Shown piece after piece: positions 1-11,054 of a DNA stretch of 64,000 nucleotides. The stretch's first letter is position 1. Each line of letters opens with the position of its first letter. Both the position numbers and the translations under genes were made by a program. The notes beneath the pieces are model-generated. The model did not search any database. It worked only from the letters and a program-made list of their open reading frames with translations, and was not told the DNA's origin. Location of the stretch: positions 1 through 64,000 of the forward strand of contig MU266410.1 of NCBI GenBank assembly GCA_021014945.1, read 5' to 3'. This stretch comes from Leucogyrophana mollusca. Its lineage: Eukaryota; Basidiomycota; Agaricomycetes; Boletales.

Positions 1-1340
1 TTGAGCAGCACCACAATCATGGCGGCAAGCTCCAATTCTTATCTAATGTCAGTTTCATTTGACAAAGAATGGTAAGACGGGTCACTGGATGTAGCAAGTT
101 TGCAAGCAGTTGTAAAGCCTTTTACAATAAAAATAATACGAGCCGGCATTCTGATTTTCAAGTGATCTTGTTCAAACCTGCCAAACTAAAATCACGGACT
201 ATCTTTTACGATAAGATTGATGTATATGGGACAACTCAGGCTTTTATGTATGTTCTTATATTGTAATTATAAAATCACACACAGCTTTCTCTTTCGCAAA
301 CATTGTGGCGTGAGTGTCCAAAATGCGTACAGTCAAATCACGCCAACTGGTTTTTTGTGATGAGAGTCAAACTCGCCCCAGAGTACACGTGATACATATT
401 ACCGCGGGAACGGAGTCGGCGTCCGGCGGGGGTGTTTTGCTCTGGCCCCGGTTCCACCGGGTGACTGACTTTGGCTGAGTCACGTTAACAGGTGCAACCC
501 GAACCGAACTTGAACGACCATTGCTGGAACATACCCAGCCAGACTCAGACTCAACAGCCAGGGCCCGGAGGACAGGTAAGTTAGACGTGCGCGTTTTTGT
601 CGACCTGGGCGCATCCAATATCAACGGAAAGTCGAGCAGCTCTTCAGCTTAGTATTCGCCTCCATTCTGTTCCGCTTGGTCTGCTAAGTGTGCTCTCTTC
701 CGACACCCAGGCGACGCGTACAGCACGTCAGCTCAATCGATACCGTCTATCACGACTTCGGTGAGTAAAATCACTGAGCAAATTCACGAACCTTCCTTGT
801 AAAGTCTCAGGAGACATTCAGCATGGTTAAATGGCTTGGAGCCAAGAAATGTGGCACCGGCTCTGGTTATCCACCATGTCGCTACATATATTCTGCTATA
901 TTTCGCCCAGAAACAACCCCTTATGCAGAGTCATGTTGTCATTCCATTGTGGACGCCATAGACGGTGCATATCGCCTGCCCTCAGTCTCGGCCAGGGGGT
1001 ATCCATGCGTTCACTAGATATGTAGTGCTATGGTCCCAAGAAACCCTTATTCCTCCATCTCCAAGGCCCAAGGGACGTCGTCGATCAGCTGCCAATGTCT
1101 CGTTGACAGTAACGTAGGTGGGGGATAGATGCTCCCTTTTGCTTTCGTTTTGCTCCATATGTCCAGTTGGATGATCACATGACTCCAATCATTCCATCGC
1201 TTTGGAATGAGAGGATACATATTTAAGTGCTGGGGCATCCTCGTCGAAGTCTCAGCAATCAAGAACCTCCCTCAAACATATCAGGTTCGTTTCCCATGTT
1301 CCTGTCCTTCGAACCGATAAAATGCTCTCACAATCTAGAT
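1..1340. other. no gene recognised; left flank of the secreted-protein pseudogene
   Basis: Only short reading frames without recognisable domains occur here. A TATA-like stretch (catatttaag, 1218-1227) lies about 115 bp before the start codon of the decayed secreted-protein gene at 1341 and could be its old promoter. Nothing else can be supported. Confidence 0.5.
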
Positions 1341-1841
1341 ATGTTTTCTGATGTAACCTTCGTCATTGTTCTCGCCGCATCTGCATTCAGCCTCGCCATT
1401 GCCCGTGCCTATCCCACCCACGACACTCAATGGCACCCAGAACCCTTCCGAATGCCCTACTGCGGATACAACGGCACGGAGCAACCACAGCGTCTCCACG
1501 ACACCCTTTATAATGGGTGCACAGGCTGCCTATCCTAAAAGCGTTCCGTTCGAGACAAGGTCGAGGCATTGTCATTCAGAGGTGGATATAAGCTCGGGAA
1601 AATGCTTGATCCTACGTATGATATGCTCTTGGAGCGATATCTGTGAGACTCTGGCAATTGCGAGGACTGGAGAAATGTTGTTGGTGAGCGTGGCTTAGTA
1701 TTTAGAGTGCTGCGCAATGTCGCGTTTACTGATTGTGGGATCAACGTTCTAGGAAGTGGAAATGGCCCGACGTTCATCGACGCCCTGAATTCTCGCCAGA
1801 AGAAGGCAGCGAATTATCAATTTTGTAACAACAACCTCTGA
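1341..1841 (+). pseudogene. small secreted protein, decayed copy 1
   Basis: Read in one frame, this 501-bp stretch aligns over its whole length with the intact secreted protein encoded at 49633-50127. It keeps a hydrophobic signal peptide (starts MFSDVTFVIVLAASAFSLA), then AYPTHDTQWHPEPFRMPYCGY, and ends in a similar NYQFCNNNL. Two stop codons interrupt the frame: TAA at 1536-1538, after the Cys-rich GCTGCLS, and TGA at 1644-1646, where the intact copy has Trp (YLWDSGNC). There are no net frameshifts, and no GT-AG intron of plausible size removes either stop. One conserved Cys is also lost. The lesions suggest a recent pseudogene; a shortened 65-residue product up to the first stop cannot be ruled out. 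The family itself is unknown to me. Confidence 0.8.
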
Positions 1842-1984
1842 GCAAGCCGTCTTGCAAGACCCAACATAGCTGAGAATGCCAATGTAGCATGTATCGATCT
1901 CAGCCGGTTCGCACCACATCCTGATTCCTGCCGTCGAAACCAGCCTCTGTCATTATCAAGCTTGTCCTTTCGGAGAACCTCTGT

Positions 1985-2235
1985 ATGAATGCTTGCCTGT
2001 TTTTGTTGGCCCATGGCCGACCGGTGATAGGTGGATACACGCTGCGAACGGCTAAAGCGTACCATTCATATCTTTATGATTCCAGCAATGGTGAAAAGAC
2101 GGCAGACCTTGTTAGTGAGTTCGCGATGATTTTTCTAGACAGTAGGTATGGTATGGCCCGACTATAGTTCAGAACCTAAAGCTGGAGAAAGAGAGGAAGG
2201 CGACGCACTACCAAGTTTGTAACTACAACTCCTAG
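1985..2235 (+). pseudogene. small secreted protein, decayed 5'-truncated copy 2
   Basis: Downstream of copy 1, in the same orientation, fragments of the same family can be read: CLFLLAHGR matching CLPLHHSLQGK, GGYTL, then YLYDSSNGEKTADLV matching YLWDSGNCEDWRNVV, and finally KATHYQVCNYNS followed by TAG at 2233-2235. The pieces lie in different frames, the N-terminal half with the signal peptide is missing, and the region between the pieces is scrambled. This is therefore an older, truncated tandem duplicate. The identification rests on spaced identity to the paralogues at 1341 and 49633, not on a domain hit. Confidence 0.6.
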
Positions 2236-2737
2236 GCAAACTCCTAGGCCGCCCGTGTCTTTTCCCGCCCGATGTAGTAAAAAGACCTCGAGTGTTCCGG
2301 TGCCGTTGACGCGGGGTGGGATATGTGGAGGCGACAATGCTATCGTGGAATACGTCTTGTGATGTGGGGCAGCATTATTTTTGACCCGAAGGACGGTATC
2401 TTGAGAATCTGACGCCTGCTTGGTGTTCTTTGCCCCAAACGCCCAACAGACGCCCTACGTAAATAAACACTACCTTCCCGTTTGGGCGTAACAGTTGGTC
2501 ATCTTCAAGCCGTGATCTCCGTTTTGACCGAACTCGTTTGTTGTGAGCAGGGGTCCCCATCAGTCTTTCCATTCTCCACCTCGCCTTTCCCTGCGCGCGC
2601 CAAACACCACCACTAGCATTACTGGACGGACACGAAGCTAACGACATCTATAATCACGCCCTTGACACCGAGTTCCAGGTTTTTTTTCCACAGGCCGGAC
2701 GGGTACAACTATCCACTGAGCAGCCCGAGATAGTGAA
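2236..2737. other. intergenic, promoter side of the phosphatase gene
   Basis: No coding potential recognised. The stretch lies between the decayed secreted-protein copies and the start of the lipid phosphatase gene, and presumably carries that gene's promoter. Confidence 0.4.
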
Positions 2738-4634
2738 ATGGACACGAACATCAGTGCTATGAACTACCCTTCCGTCCATCAAAACGGACCCACGAGCCAC
2801 CAAATACCCGTATTGACCACGAAACCCCAACCTGAGGCGGCGGTGCCCGAGAAATACCCTCCGCCGAGCGGGGCTACCGGCCAGCCCACTGCTGATGTGT
2901 ATAGCACAACGCTGCCATGGTGGCGAGCTGCTGTTCGTGCTCAGATCTTGAAGTCGGTGGAATGGGAGAGCAGAGTACTAGCAAGAATGCAGGTGCGACT
3001 TGCTCAACAACAACACTATTCGGACACCCATGATGTGCGCGCTTTAGGAACGAATACGCAGTCCATGGCTGGATGCTTACTTTGTATACACATCATCGCT
3101 CGGGACACATACCTTCTTTATGATTGCCCTTCCATTGCTCTTCTTTTTTGGGTACGAGGAACTAGGACGCGGGTGAGTTCCTAAGTGACTCACTGGTTAC
3201 GTTCCACCGGGTTTATGTGCGTGCGCGTGCGCTAGGCTGGTCTTCGTACTCGCCTCTGGGGTCTACTTTTCGTCTTTCATAAAAGACCTCATATGCTCGC
3301 CGCGTCCATTTGCCCCGCCTGTCACGCGACTCAGTACGTCCACCAACCACTTGCATCCCTTCTTCTCTAACCGACTCCTCTACAGCGATTGGCACGCATC
3401 ACCTCGAGTACGGCTTTCCCTCGACGCACTCTACTAATAGCGTTTCTATTGCGCTCTTCATCTTCAGCCATGTTCGCAGCGCGTACATGTCATCTTCCAT
3501 ATCCCCGTCGACGCATCACCTCTCCTGCGTTCTTCTCCTCGTCTATACTTCGAGCATTGTCTTTGGCCGGCTTTATACTGCAATGCACTCCTTCACCGAC
3601 TGTATCGTAGGCGTTCTGCTTGGTGCCGCTATCTGGGGCATGCATCTCACTACGGGCGGGATTATTGAGCGCTGGCTCGAGAACGGAGGCTGGACTGGTA
3701 AGCGCTCCCTTCTATTGATATTCTCCTGTCGAGTTCATCAACTCTTGCTTCCGTCCCAGTTCCGTTAATTGTTATCCCCCTGTGTCTTCTCCTCGTGCAC
3801 TACCACCCTCAGCCGGTAGACGACTGCCCGTGCTTTGAAGACGCGATTGCTTTTGTCTCTGTCATCCTCGGTGTTTTCCTGGCTCGGTGGCACGCTGTAT
3901 ACGCAGGTGTTGACGAACGATTTCTCGGCACTGTGATGCCTGGGAGCCAAGCGCAGACTTGGGAGGACACCAGCACCTGGTGGGGTCTCGCAATCTCGAA
4001 AATGAGTGTTGGTGAGTCTAATCTTCCTTCCATTGTCATCGCGGTCTCGCCTCTCAACACGCAACAACGAAATCAAGGTATTCTGACGATCTTCGCGTGG
4101 CGTCTCCTCGCCAAATCAACACTCCATATCGTCCTCCCTCCGCTCTTCCGTGCGCTTTCCATGTGCTTCACCCTCCCTCACCGCCGGTTTTATACGCCAG
4201 CGACGGACTATGCTAGCGTCCCGATGGGTGGTGGTGGTGGTCTGCGGCCAATCCCGAGTGTCATTGATTTGCCGGGGACAATAGAGGTAGAGGTTTCTGG
4301 GAGAGGAGAGCTTGGAGTGAGAGAAGGGGAGTTGAAGAGGCGAGGTGGAGCAAATGGAAACGGGAACGGGAATGGGGTCTATGGGAATGGGTTCCATAAC
4401 AGAAATGGGCTCGAGCCTGAGAACCTGGGGGCGCGAACGCCTAAAGAGGTGAAGCATTATGATGCGGATGGTACGTCCCTACTCTTGCAAATACACATGC
4501 TCATCTCTCATATCTACAACCTTCGCTTAACAGTGCTGACGAAGGTCGTAGTGTATGCTGGGATCGCGGCGCTCAGTGCAGAGGGCATACCAGTAATGTT
4601 TTCACTGATGGGGTGGGGTGTGAAGCCATGGTAA
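2738..4634 (+). CDS. LCB3: long-chain base-1-phosphate phosphatase (PAP2 family)
   Basis: Seven exons (2738-2992, 3048-3172, 3236-3333, 3386-3697, 3760-4011, 4078-4470, 4534-4634) give a 511-residue multi-pass membrane protein. All three PAP2/acid phosphatase motifs are present: KDLICSPRP (K-x6-RP), PSTHS, and RLYTAMHSFTD (R-x5-H-x3-D), carrying the catalytic His and Asp. The wording around them (EYGFPSTHSTNS, FGRLYTAMHSF) is typical of the sphingosine/dihydrosphingosine-1-phosphate phosphatases (yeast Lcb3/Ysr3, animal SGPP), which dephosphorylate long-chain base phosphates in the ER. The hydrophobic C-terminal half carries a Gly/Asn-rich cytosolic-type insert (GNGNGNGVYGNG) coded by exon 6. 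A PAP2 lipid phosphatase is certain; the exact substrate is inferred from the family. Confidence 0.9.
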
Positions 4635-5924
4635 ACGTGAGCCGATATCAGGTATATAGTTACTACTGGTAAGCCCTCGGACTAATTTATAGAGCGCTTT
4701 ATCCAGATCGTTGTTCGTGCACAGCCCTCAACTCCACTATGTCCATATGCCGAGGAGCATCCCACTATCGGTTATACTGAATACTTTCAATAGCATGCAG
4801 AGTATAACCGCGAACACACGACGTAGAACTTAGAAGGGCCCACACCACCTGCCAAGAATACTTACAATGGTCGAGGCTGAGGGACAGTGATACACCATTG
4901 TCGTCTGGGAAAGCCAGCAAAAAAGCTAGCGCGATAAAATTGGGAAATCAAAATAGTGTGTGTACAGGTGTGTGCATTAGACGTTGGAGCACCGTTCTCC
5001 CGACATCTCCCCATCGCTGGCTCCATCACGTTTCTGCTACACGAACGTTCCATATCTGTTTCATCTGCGAAGCGATGATCCGCACGATCTGGCCATTCCC
5101 AGCGGAACGACGGATTACATCGTATCACTCTCCTTGGGCACGGCTTGAATTGTAATCCTCGATTTCGCAAACATCGGTCTGGCCTGTCGTTTTCCCGGTG
5201 TTATTCGAATGGCGTTTTCCAGAACTCCTCAACGGAAAGAACGGGTTCTGGATATAGGGTAATCAGACATGGTGTCCCAGATGCGCTTGGCTTTGTCGGA
5301 CGCCGCTTTCATTCGAGCCTCGACAAGAGGGGGCATGATCTCTATACAAATGGGTGTAGACTGGTGTAGGACGCAGCCCAATTTGTTAAGTACTGGTGGT
5401 CGCGAGCATCATGCGCTGGGCATCCGTTTGTCGGTGGCAAGGATCAGAATTGCCTCGCCATTTTATTTACTTGCGATCGTAGTGCGACCGTATTTGGCGG
5501 GACAGCGTCGTTCTTTGCATTTGGTCCGACGCCCACAGGACGTTAATTTTAGGCGACACAAGGAATACTCAGGCTAAACACACCTGCGCAATTTTTTTAG
5601 ATCCTCTTTTATCGTCCTCTGGGGCATGACCCAATGGTAGACAAGAACCTGCGCAAATGTTGGGGTGAAAATCCCAGCAACCATCCCCGGCCCGCCCACG
5701 TGTTCCCTTGTGCGTGTCCGCCTATCTGACCATTCACAGCTTCACACCACGTACTGCTAGCCTGCCGCAAGCTTACCTTCATCTCCAACGTTTCCTGGTC
5801 CGGTGCAATGCAGTATGTACGCAGGCATCGACGTGTGGTGCATGGAAGCAAGTGACCGCGAAATGCCGAAAGAAGCTTTGCCTTCGAGAGCCAGCACCCC
5901 CTAAAACCATTCTGTCCTACCACC
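4635..5924. other. intergenic, nothing recognised
   Basis: About 1.3 kb between the phosphatase and the RAI1 gene. Frames of up to about 100 codons occur but lack family resemblance, splice logic or biased composition, and I see no repeat or RNA gene. Confidence 0.4.
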
Positions 5925-7222
5925 ATGTCGTCGCCCAGTACGCCGCTATTTGTGGGTGACGTCCAGCATGTAGCTCGTGTATCCACCAAGGAAGACGGGA
6001 CGTACACTATTGGCGACTCCGCCATGCGGACCTTCGCACCAAAGGAGACTCCAGCCGATCTCAGCCCCCAGGCGAAAATTATACAATCTCAGCCCGCGTT
6101 TCGCTTCTTTCGACACCCGAAACACATAGATAGCATTCTCGATGCGTGTGTCCACGTCGATCGGGAGGATGCTCTGCGTGAGGCAGATGTGATTACTTGG
6201 CGTGGAATTTTAGCAAAGTAATCGCCCAGCCAGGATTCCTTGCTACACAATGGTTGCTCACATCCCAGTTCACAAAGGTTGATGATCGGAGCCAAGGTTA
6301 CCGTGCACGCGTCTTACATTCAAGGGAGACTCTACTTGGAAGAGGAGGACCCGAACCCTGGTCGGTCAGTGAGCCATAGCACTCTGAGAGGTGTACGTGC
6401 TAAAATCAAGCGATGCAGACGGTATACATTTGACTGGGGAGATGCTATCGGGTGAGTTTCAATAAGCATTGTCATTTCGTAACTTTTAGTCTGACGATGA
6501 CCCAAAGCATGGCCTTCGAGGACGAGTTCACTGCGACGAACCCGTCAGCATCCTGGTGCAACGTTGTCACCCGCAAGTTCGGTGATATTACGGTGCTTTA
6601 CTCTGGCGAAGTGGATGGCGTGAAAGGTATCGGTTATATGTACGCACGCTGGCCTGGGCTGTAACCAATCCCTTGTTATAGCCCCGATAGGGAACCATAG
6701 TGCGGAAGATCTCATGGACCGCCGTGTGGAACTGAAGACGACCGGGCTCACAAGGCGCAACAAGTGAGTCGCACCTGAGCCGAAGAGTATATCAGGGAAC
6801 TTGGCTGTCACTAATAACAATACAGCCTGCCGTGGCGGAAATGGTACATGCAGTCGTACTTATTGGGTATCCCAACCATTTTCATCGGCTATCGCGACCA
6901 TGCAGATGTCGTTCAAGAGACAGAAGAGGTCCACCTGGCCGACATCCCAACCAGAGAAAGCCAGGAGAGTTGCATTGCTCGCGAAGGATACAGTGCGCTC
7001 GTCAGTCTCAAGGAGACGTTCGCAAGCCTTTCTGAGGGGGAGGTTGGGAGTGACGATGCTATCTGGAAGGTTACCATTCAGGGAGGTGCTCTGCGAGGGG
7101 TCAAGAGGTTAAACGATAATCAAGCACAGAAGGTCAAGACGCGACGAGCGGATTCAAAACACCCTGTAGACAGGCTGGGGATTGTTCCTCGAAGGATTAT
7201 CGAAGTGCTGAAAGTGGGCTGA
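5925..7222 (+). CDS. RAI1: RAI1/DXO-family mRNA decapping nuclease
   Basis: Five exons (5925-6217, 6269-6451, 6508-6626, 6682-6763, 6826-7222) encode 357 residues. The conserved blocks of Rai1/DXO appear in order: ITWRGILA, GVRAKIKRCRRYTFDW, LYSGEVDGVK, the metal-binding VELKT, and KWYMQSYLLGIPTIFIGYRD. In yeast, Rai1 partners the 5'-3' exonuclease Rat1/Xrn2 in the nucleus, has pyrophosphohydrolase/decapping activity on incompletely capped transcripts, and aids transcription termination. The start ATG is in a CACCATG context. Acidic residues in GEVDG and VELKT match the catalytic Glu/Asp pattern of the family. The region just after the first intron (exon 2 start) is less conserved, so that junction is the least certain. 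Confidence 0.9.
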
Positions 7223-7747
7223 TGGTAACATAAATAGCTGACCCATCATCTTGTAATGCATCTGTCTTGTGAAGTGCAACATTACGCCCGTATCCAATGG
7301 TAGGTAGACGTCCCGGACGGCCCGCCAAAGCCCTCGATGGTGTAAAAGTCGGGTCTACCCGTAGTTTGATCATAGTATTCGAACGGTGCTTGGCAAAGCT
7401 CCTCACGGTGGGGTTCTGGGTATAGAGAAGCTCATAGATGTGCTGGACGTTCAGACGGTCCGTCTGCACAGTCCCGCCCCTACTTCCTATGACCTAAGGC
7501 TGCCACCAGCGTCGTGTCGAAGGATACTTAGTGGCCTCGGTGTCCTTCCGAATAATAATCTCGTTCTCTCTCTTTGGGCGGTGGTCCAAGTGTTCGGAAA
7601 GGAAGGCCATCATCTCAGCTTGACCGGTGAAAAAGACCATGAAATTGATTGCATGACGCAATGCGGTACGAGTGGTAGCGGTAAGGTGAGGTTACTAGAC
7701 AGCTTAACGGGGCGGCGAGGAAGCAGAATACGTACTCTGCGGGGGAA
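7223..7747. other. intergenic, nothing recognised
   Basis: This stretch lies between the 3' end of the RAI1 gene and the 3' end of a short reverse-strand remnant. No convincing gene or repeat is visible. Confidence 0.35.
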
Positions 7748-8022
7748 TCATCTCTTTGCATACACCCAGGCCGCATCACACGCAGCCCAAAGCTCTTCAC
7801 GAGCCTGATTTGGAACACCAGGCATGGCCTCCCGGGCGCGTTTGGCTTCGTCGTAATAGGGCTGCAGTTCCGTCAGGCCGCGAGGCCGAATGATCTTCAT
7901 ACCAACGAGAGCGCGCGCGACATAGAACGACGCCCAATTTATCATCGACTCGAAATCAGGAGTATCGCGCGTCGGACGTCTGCTAGTCGGTGGTATGTTA
8001 GTAGTGGGTGAGGGTGCAGTGC
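7748..8022 (-). pseudogene. short lineage-specific protein, start lost
   Basis: The reverse strand has a clean frame reading PPTSRRPTRDTPDFESMIN, then ALVGMKIIRP, YDEAKRAREAMP and REELWAACDAAWVYAKR, ending in TGA. The same order of blocks recurs on the plus strand at 45419-45660 (APTSKRP, LIGMEIVRP, YDEAQRSWDAMP, FWAACDAVYA). Where that copy has ATG, this one has ATA, and no other ATG lies at the expected place, so translation may be lost; a TATA-like stretch (atatatac) sits just upstream. I do not recognise a function. Either the start has decayed or the true start uses an upstream exon I cannot identify. Confidence 0.45.
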
Positions 8023-8356
8023 AGTATATATGAACCAGAAATCCCCGAACGCTCCATACGTTGTGAGCTCCGGCTATCCAATTACCCCGCGATGATGGTG
8101 ACAAACGGCGCGCGGTTTGGGGGCACATTTTTGTCTTTCGACACCTGCAGTCAATTACGTGCACTGCACTGGAATAGCCTCCGGTAATGTATGCAATCCC
8201 GACACCAATCGTCTCGCGCCCTTGTCCTCAGTTGGGTCTGATAGATAACTATACGAGGTTCGCGAAGTGGCACTCTCTAGACAGGAGATATGCCCAACTG
8301 GAAAGGATACGAGAGGTGCATGGTATATGTACGAAAAAAACATGCTCATCTAATTC

Positions 8357-9738
8357 TCATTTCGCAGGATGACGTATCGAGTCGGCAGGGGGGAACGTCG
8401 ACCGCCGATCTGCACTAGTCGAGGTAAACCTTGAACTGTCGGATTCGCCTTGAGTCGTCACAGGTGCTGGGAGAGCTGTTGGCGTTGTGAACCCTAAGCT
8501 AGAGCCTGAGCTTTCGTCCTTTTGTCCACTCGAGTAACCCGACGCGTCTCCCAGAAACTCGAGATCTACCGTCGTTAGTCTGTAGTCATTTCTCGAGGCT
8601 CGGGTGGTCGCAGTTGTGATGAAGGAGGTGGAGAGGTCGGCGGTGATATCGCCTTGAACGACCCGGTAAACAAAAGTGACGATTACAAGGAGGTTGCAGA
8701 CGACGAGGGAGAGCGCCCCCTGCAGTTAAATGGGTAGAGTTAGCATGGAATTCATTGTAATGGCGAAGATCCTGGCACACCTCAATCTCAGCCGTGAGTC
8801 CACCAATGAAAGACGACGTCGGGATCAAGTACGCAGTGTGCACAACACTGGCCACGCTTGTGAGGAAACTAGAGGAGAAGATGACGAGGATCATAACGCG
8901 CTGGTGCTTCGGGAGCTTTACGCGCCAGAGCAACCGCAAAGGTAGGCCAACGAGAATAGCATCGGCAACCACATCTGCTGTGGCATTCGGTTAATAAGAC
9001 ACGGGGGAATCGCAGCAGAGGCACATACTACACATCTCAATGATAGCAACCTCTGTAGGGAAGGGACATTGTATGATCATCTTTGAATGCCAGGATGTAT
9101 CGCGCGCACACGAGTAGGCTTTGGCGGTGAGGACGAGAACCCACATAGATACGAAGAGAAGAGCAACGCCAAAGGAGACCGAGCGAACGGTGCGTGTCGG
9201 TGGAACAATGCGAATGATAGAAAAGACAATACTGAGTCGAGCGGACCTACGAGGATGACTTGGTTTAGCAGGTACATCCCGTGGCGGGGTAATGCAGAAG
9301 GGAACACACCAAATTACGCAAGTATACGATATGATGAGCAGCCAGTACGACACTACGCCCGACGCACCTATATCCCTCCGGCGATATCGTGTCAGGCAGG
9401 TTCAGAAAAGGGAAAGATTGAATCAGACACACCCATCTTGTGAGACCTATCAGGCGGTAGTGCGACTGTCCATGCCCACATTGCAATTAGACATATTATA
9501 TCAAAGCAGAGGGCTGAGGCAGCCCATACGTCCTCCCACCAAACCCGCCGGATGTGGCAGCGGAACCAGAGTCTGAACGTCGTAGATATGAACGCGAGAC
9601 AGTGGAAGACGGTAACAAGGACTGGAGTCCAACATCCAATTAGGCCAGATTAATAGCTGTGAATGAGCCAAAGAGCAAAGACTCACCAATGCCAGCAATG
9701 AATCCGGAAGGTAACGCGTTGAGAGGTCCAGCTGTCAT
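8357..9738 (-). CDS. 7-TM fungal rhodopsin-like membrane protein, copy 1
   Basis: A multi-exon reverse-strand gene starting MTAGPLNALPSGFIAGI. The first intron is 9622-9686 (phase 1) and the second exon reads VLVTVFHCLAFISTTFRLWF, then RRVWWEDVWA. Later exons give SYWLLIISYTC, a segment around ALLFVSMWVLVL, a Cys-containing loop (AYSCARDTSWHSK), VADAILVGLPLRLLWRVKLP, VMILVIFSSSFLTSVASVVH and LSLVVCNLLVIVTFVYRV, followed by a Ser/Thr-rich cytosolic-type tail ending DSIRHPAK. Seven hydrophobic segments, the R-x-WWEDxW motif after TM1 and the Arg-rich LRLLWRVKLP after TM5 resemble the fungal rhodopsin-like integral membrane family. The ligand and role are unknown. It is a tandem duplicate of the gene at 11055-12443. 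Internal exon borders were only partly resolved. Confidence 0.75.
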
Positions 9739-11054
9739 CGTTTTCCACCCAGAGCTCATTGAAGGAATATTCTTGAAAGCAGGGTTAAACGAGGAAAAAG
9801 TTACTATACTTCAATTTGAGGTGGTTGGTGGTTGTCTCAGGTCCCGCCTCAGGTGCATGATCTGTCTGACCAGAAACCTCTGAGTAAAACCGCTATAAAT
9901 AGTGACCCTGACAGACAACGTGAAAGTGTTTGCTCAACCGACATGCGCTATCACTGGCAGCAGACGGCAGTGGGAGCTGTCCACCACATAGGCTTGACCT
10001 ATGCTAGGAAGTGAGTGGAGATATGTGTATATCCATTTTGTGTACAATGTCGAAGTCGCTGGTTTCGGACTCGCTTGCTAAGGATCGTGAACACAGGCGT
10101 GAATTGGCGGCCGCTGGTCACCTGTACGTGAAAACCACCGACACGCCACATATCCCGAGTTCAGTACTGAATTGCAGGGACAATATTGATGCGAACGAAC
10201 GTAAAGCTCTGGTAGGGATAAAGTGTATAAGCTCTGGGAGGGATGGCATCTGTCCACTTGTACTGTGCAGGTTGGTTGGCAAGTTTAATCTGGCAAATGG
10301 TGTGTAGAGGTGAGATTAGATACCAATGGACCCTGCCAGGGTCAGCTGAGGTAGCACTTACCTACCATACGTTCGACGGATGACCGTGATTGCCGAATCC
10401 AGGCCAAGACTCCAAGCCATCGAGGCCAAATATATCGCTTCCAATTTGCTTCTGGGAGACCACGATCAAACTGCTCGACATGCGAGCCCAAGATACATAC
10501 CTCACACGCAAGAAAACTTGCTTCAACTTAAGTACCTGGCGGAGCTTGGGAGGACTCACCAGTGTTTATCCGCAGTGGCCCGTGCCAGGGGGGGGGGCAC
10601 CCTGTTCTATTGTGGATCGAGCGTGCCTACCTACATCCACTGTAGAATCGGGTTCGGGCCACTGACGGCAAACCCTCAGAAGGGCGGGAGAAACAAAAGG
10701 AGGGGCTCGTTTTGCGCGGTAAACAGGCACCAACGTCCACCTAAGTCAAGAACATTTCATCCAGTTGTAGTTGATAACGAGACAACGATGCGACAGTTCG
10801 TAGGCAAAGCGAAAACGTAACGACTGTAGTTGCTAAGCTAGTTTGTAGGGTGCGTGTTTGCGTAGAGTGTCTAGGCACTGCAACTCATCAGCGAGCAAGA
10901 AGAGCGTTGGCAAAGATACTCACCAAATAGTATGGTATGTGTGACGTCAAAGTATGAGGACACCAATGTCCAAGTTATATGCACGAATGTGTGAGAACGG
11001 CCATATCAAGTATTGAAGATATAAAAACAGGAAAGGGAATCTGAGTGCCGGGTG
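9739..11054. other. spacer between the two 7-TM genes
   Basis: No gene is supported. Just upstream of copy 1 the sequence ctataaatagtgaccctgac (about 9892-9911) resembles ctagcgaccctgac at the same place upstream of copy 2 (about 12591-12604), which suggests that the promoter was duplicated with the gene. The longest frame here (10380-10820 plus) shows no protein-like features and crosses a run of G. Confidence 0.45.

Noticed and set aside
10380..10820. 146-codon ORF between the 7-TM genes
   Set aside because: No homology, no signal or splice logic, and it reads through a G homopolymer; likely chance.
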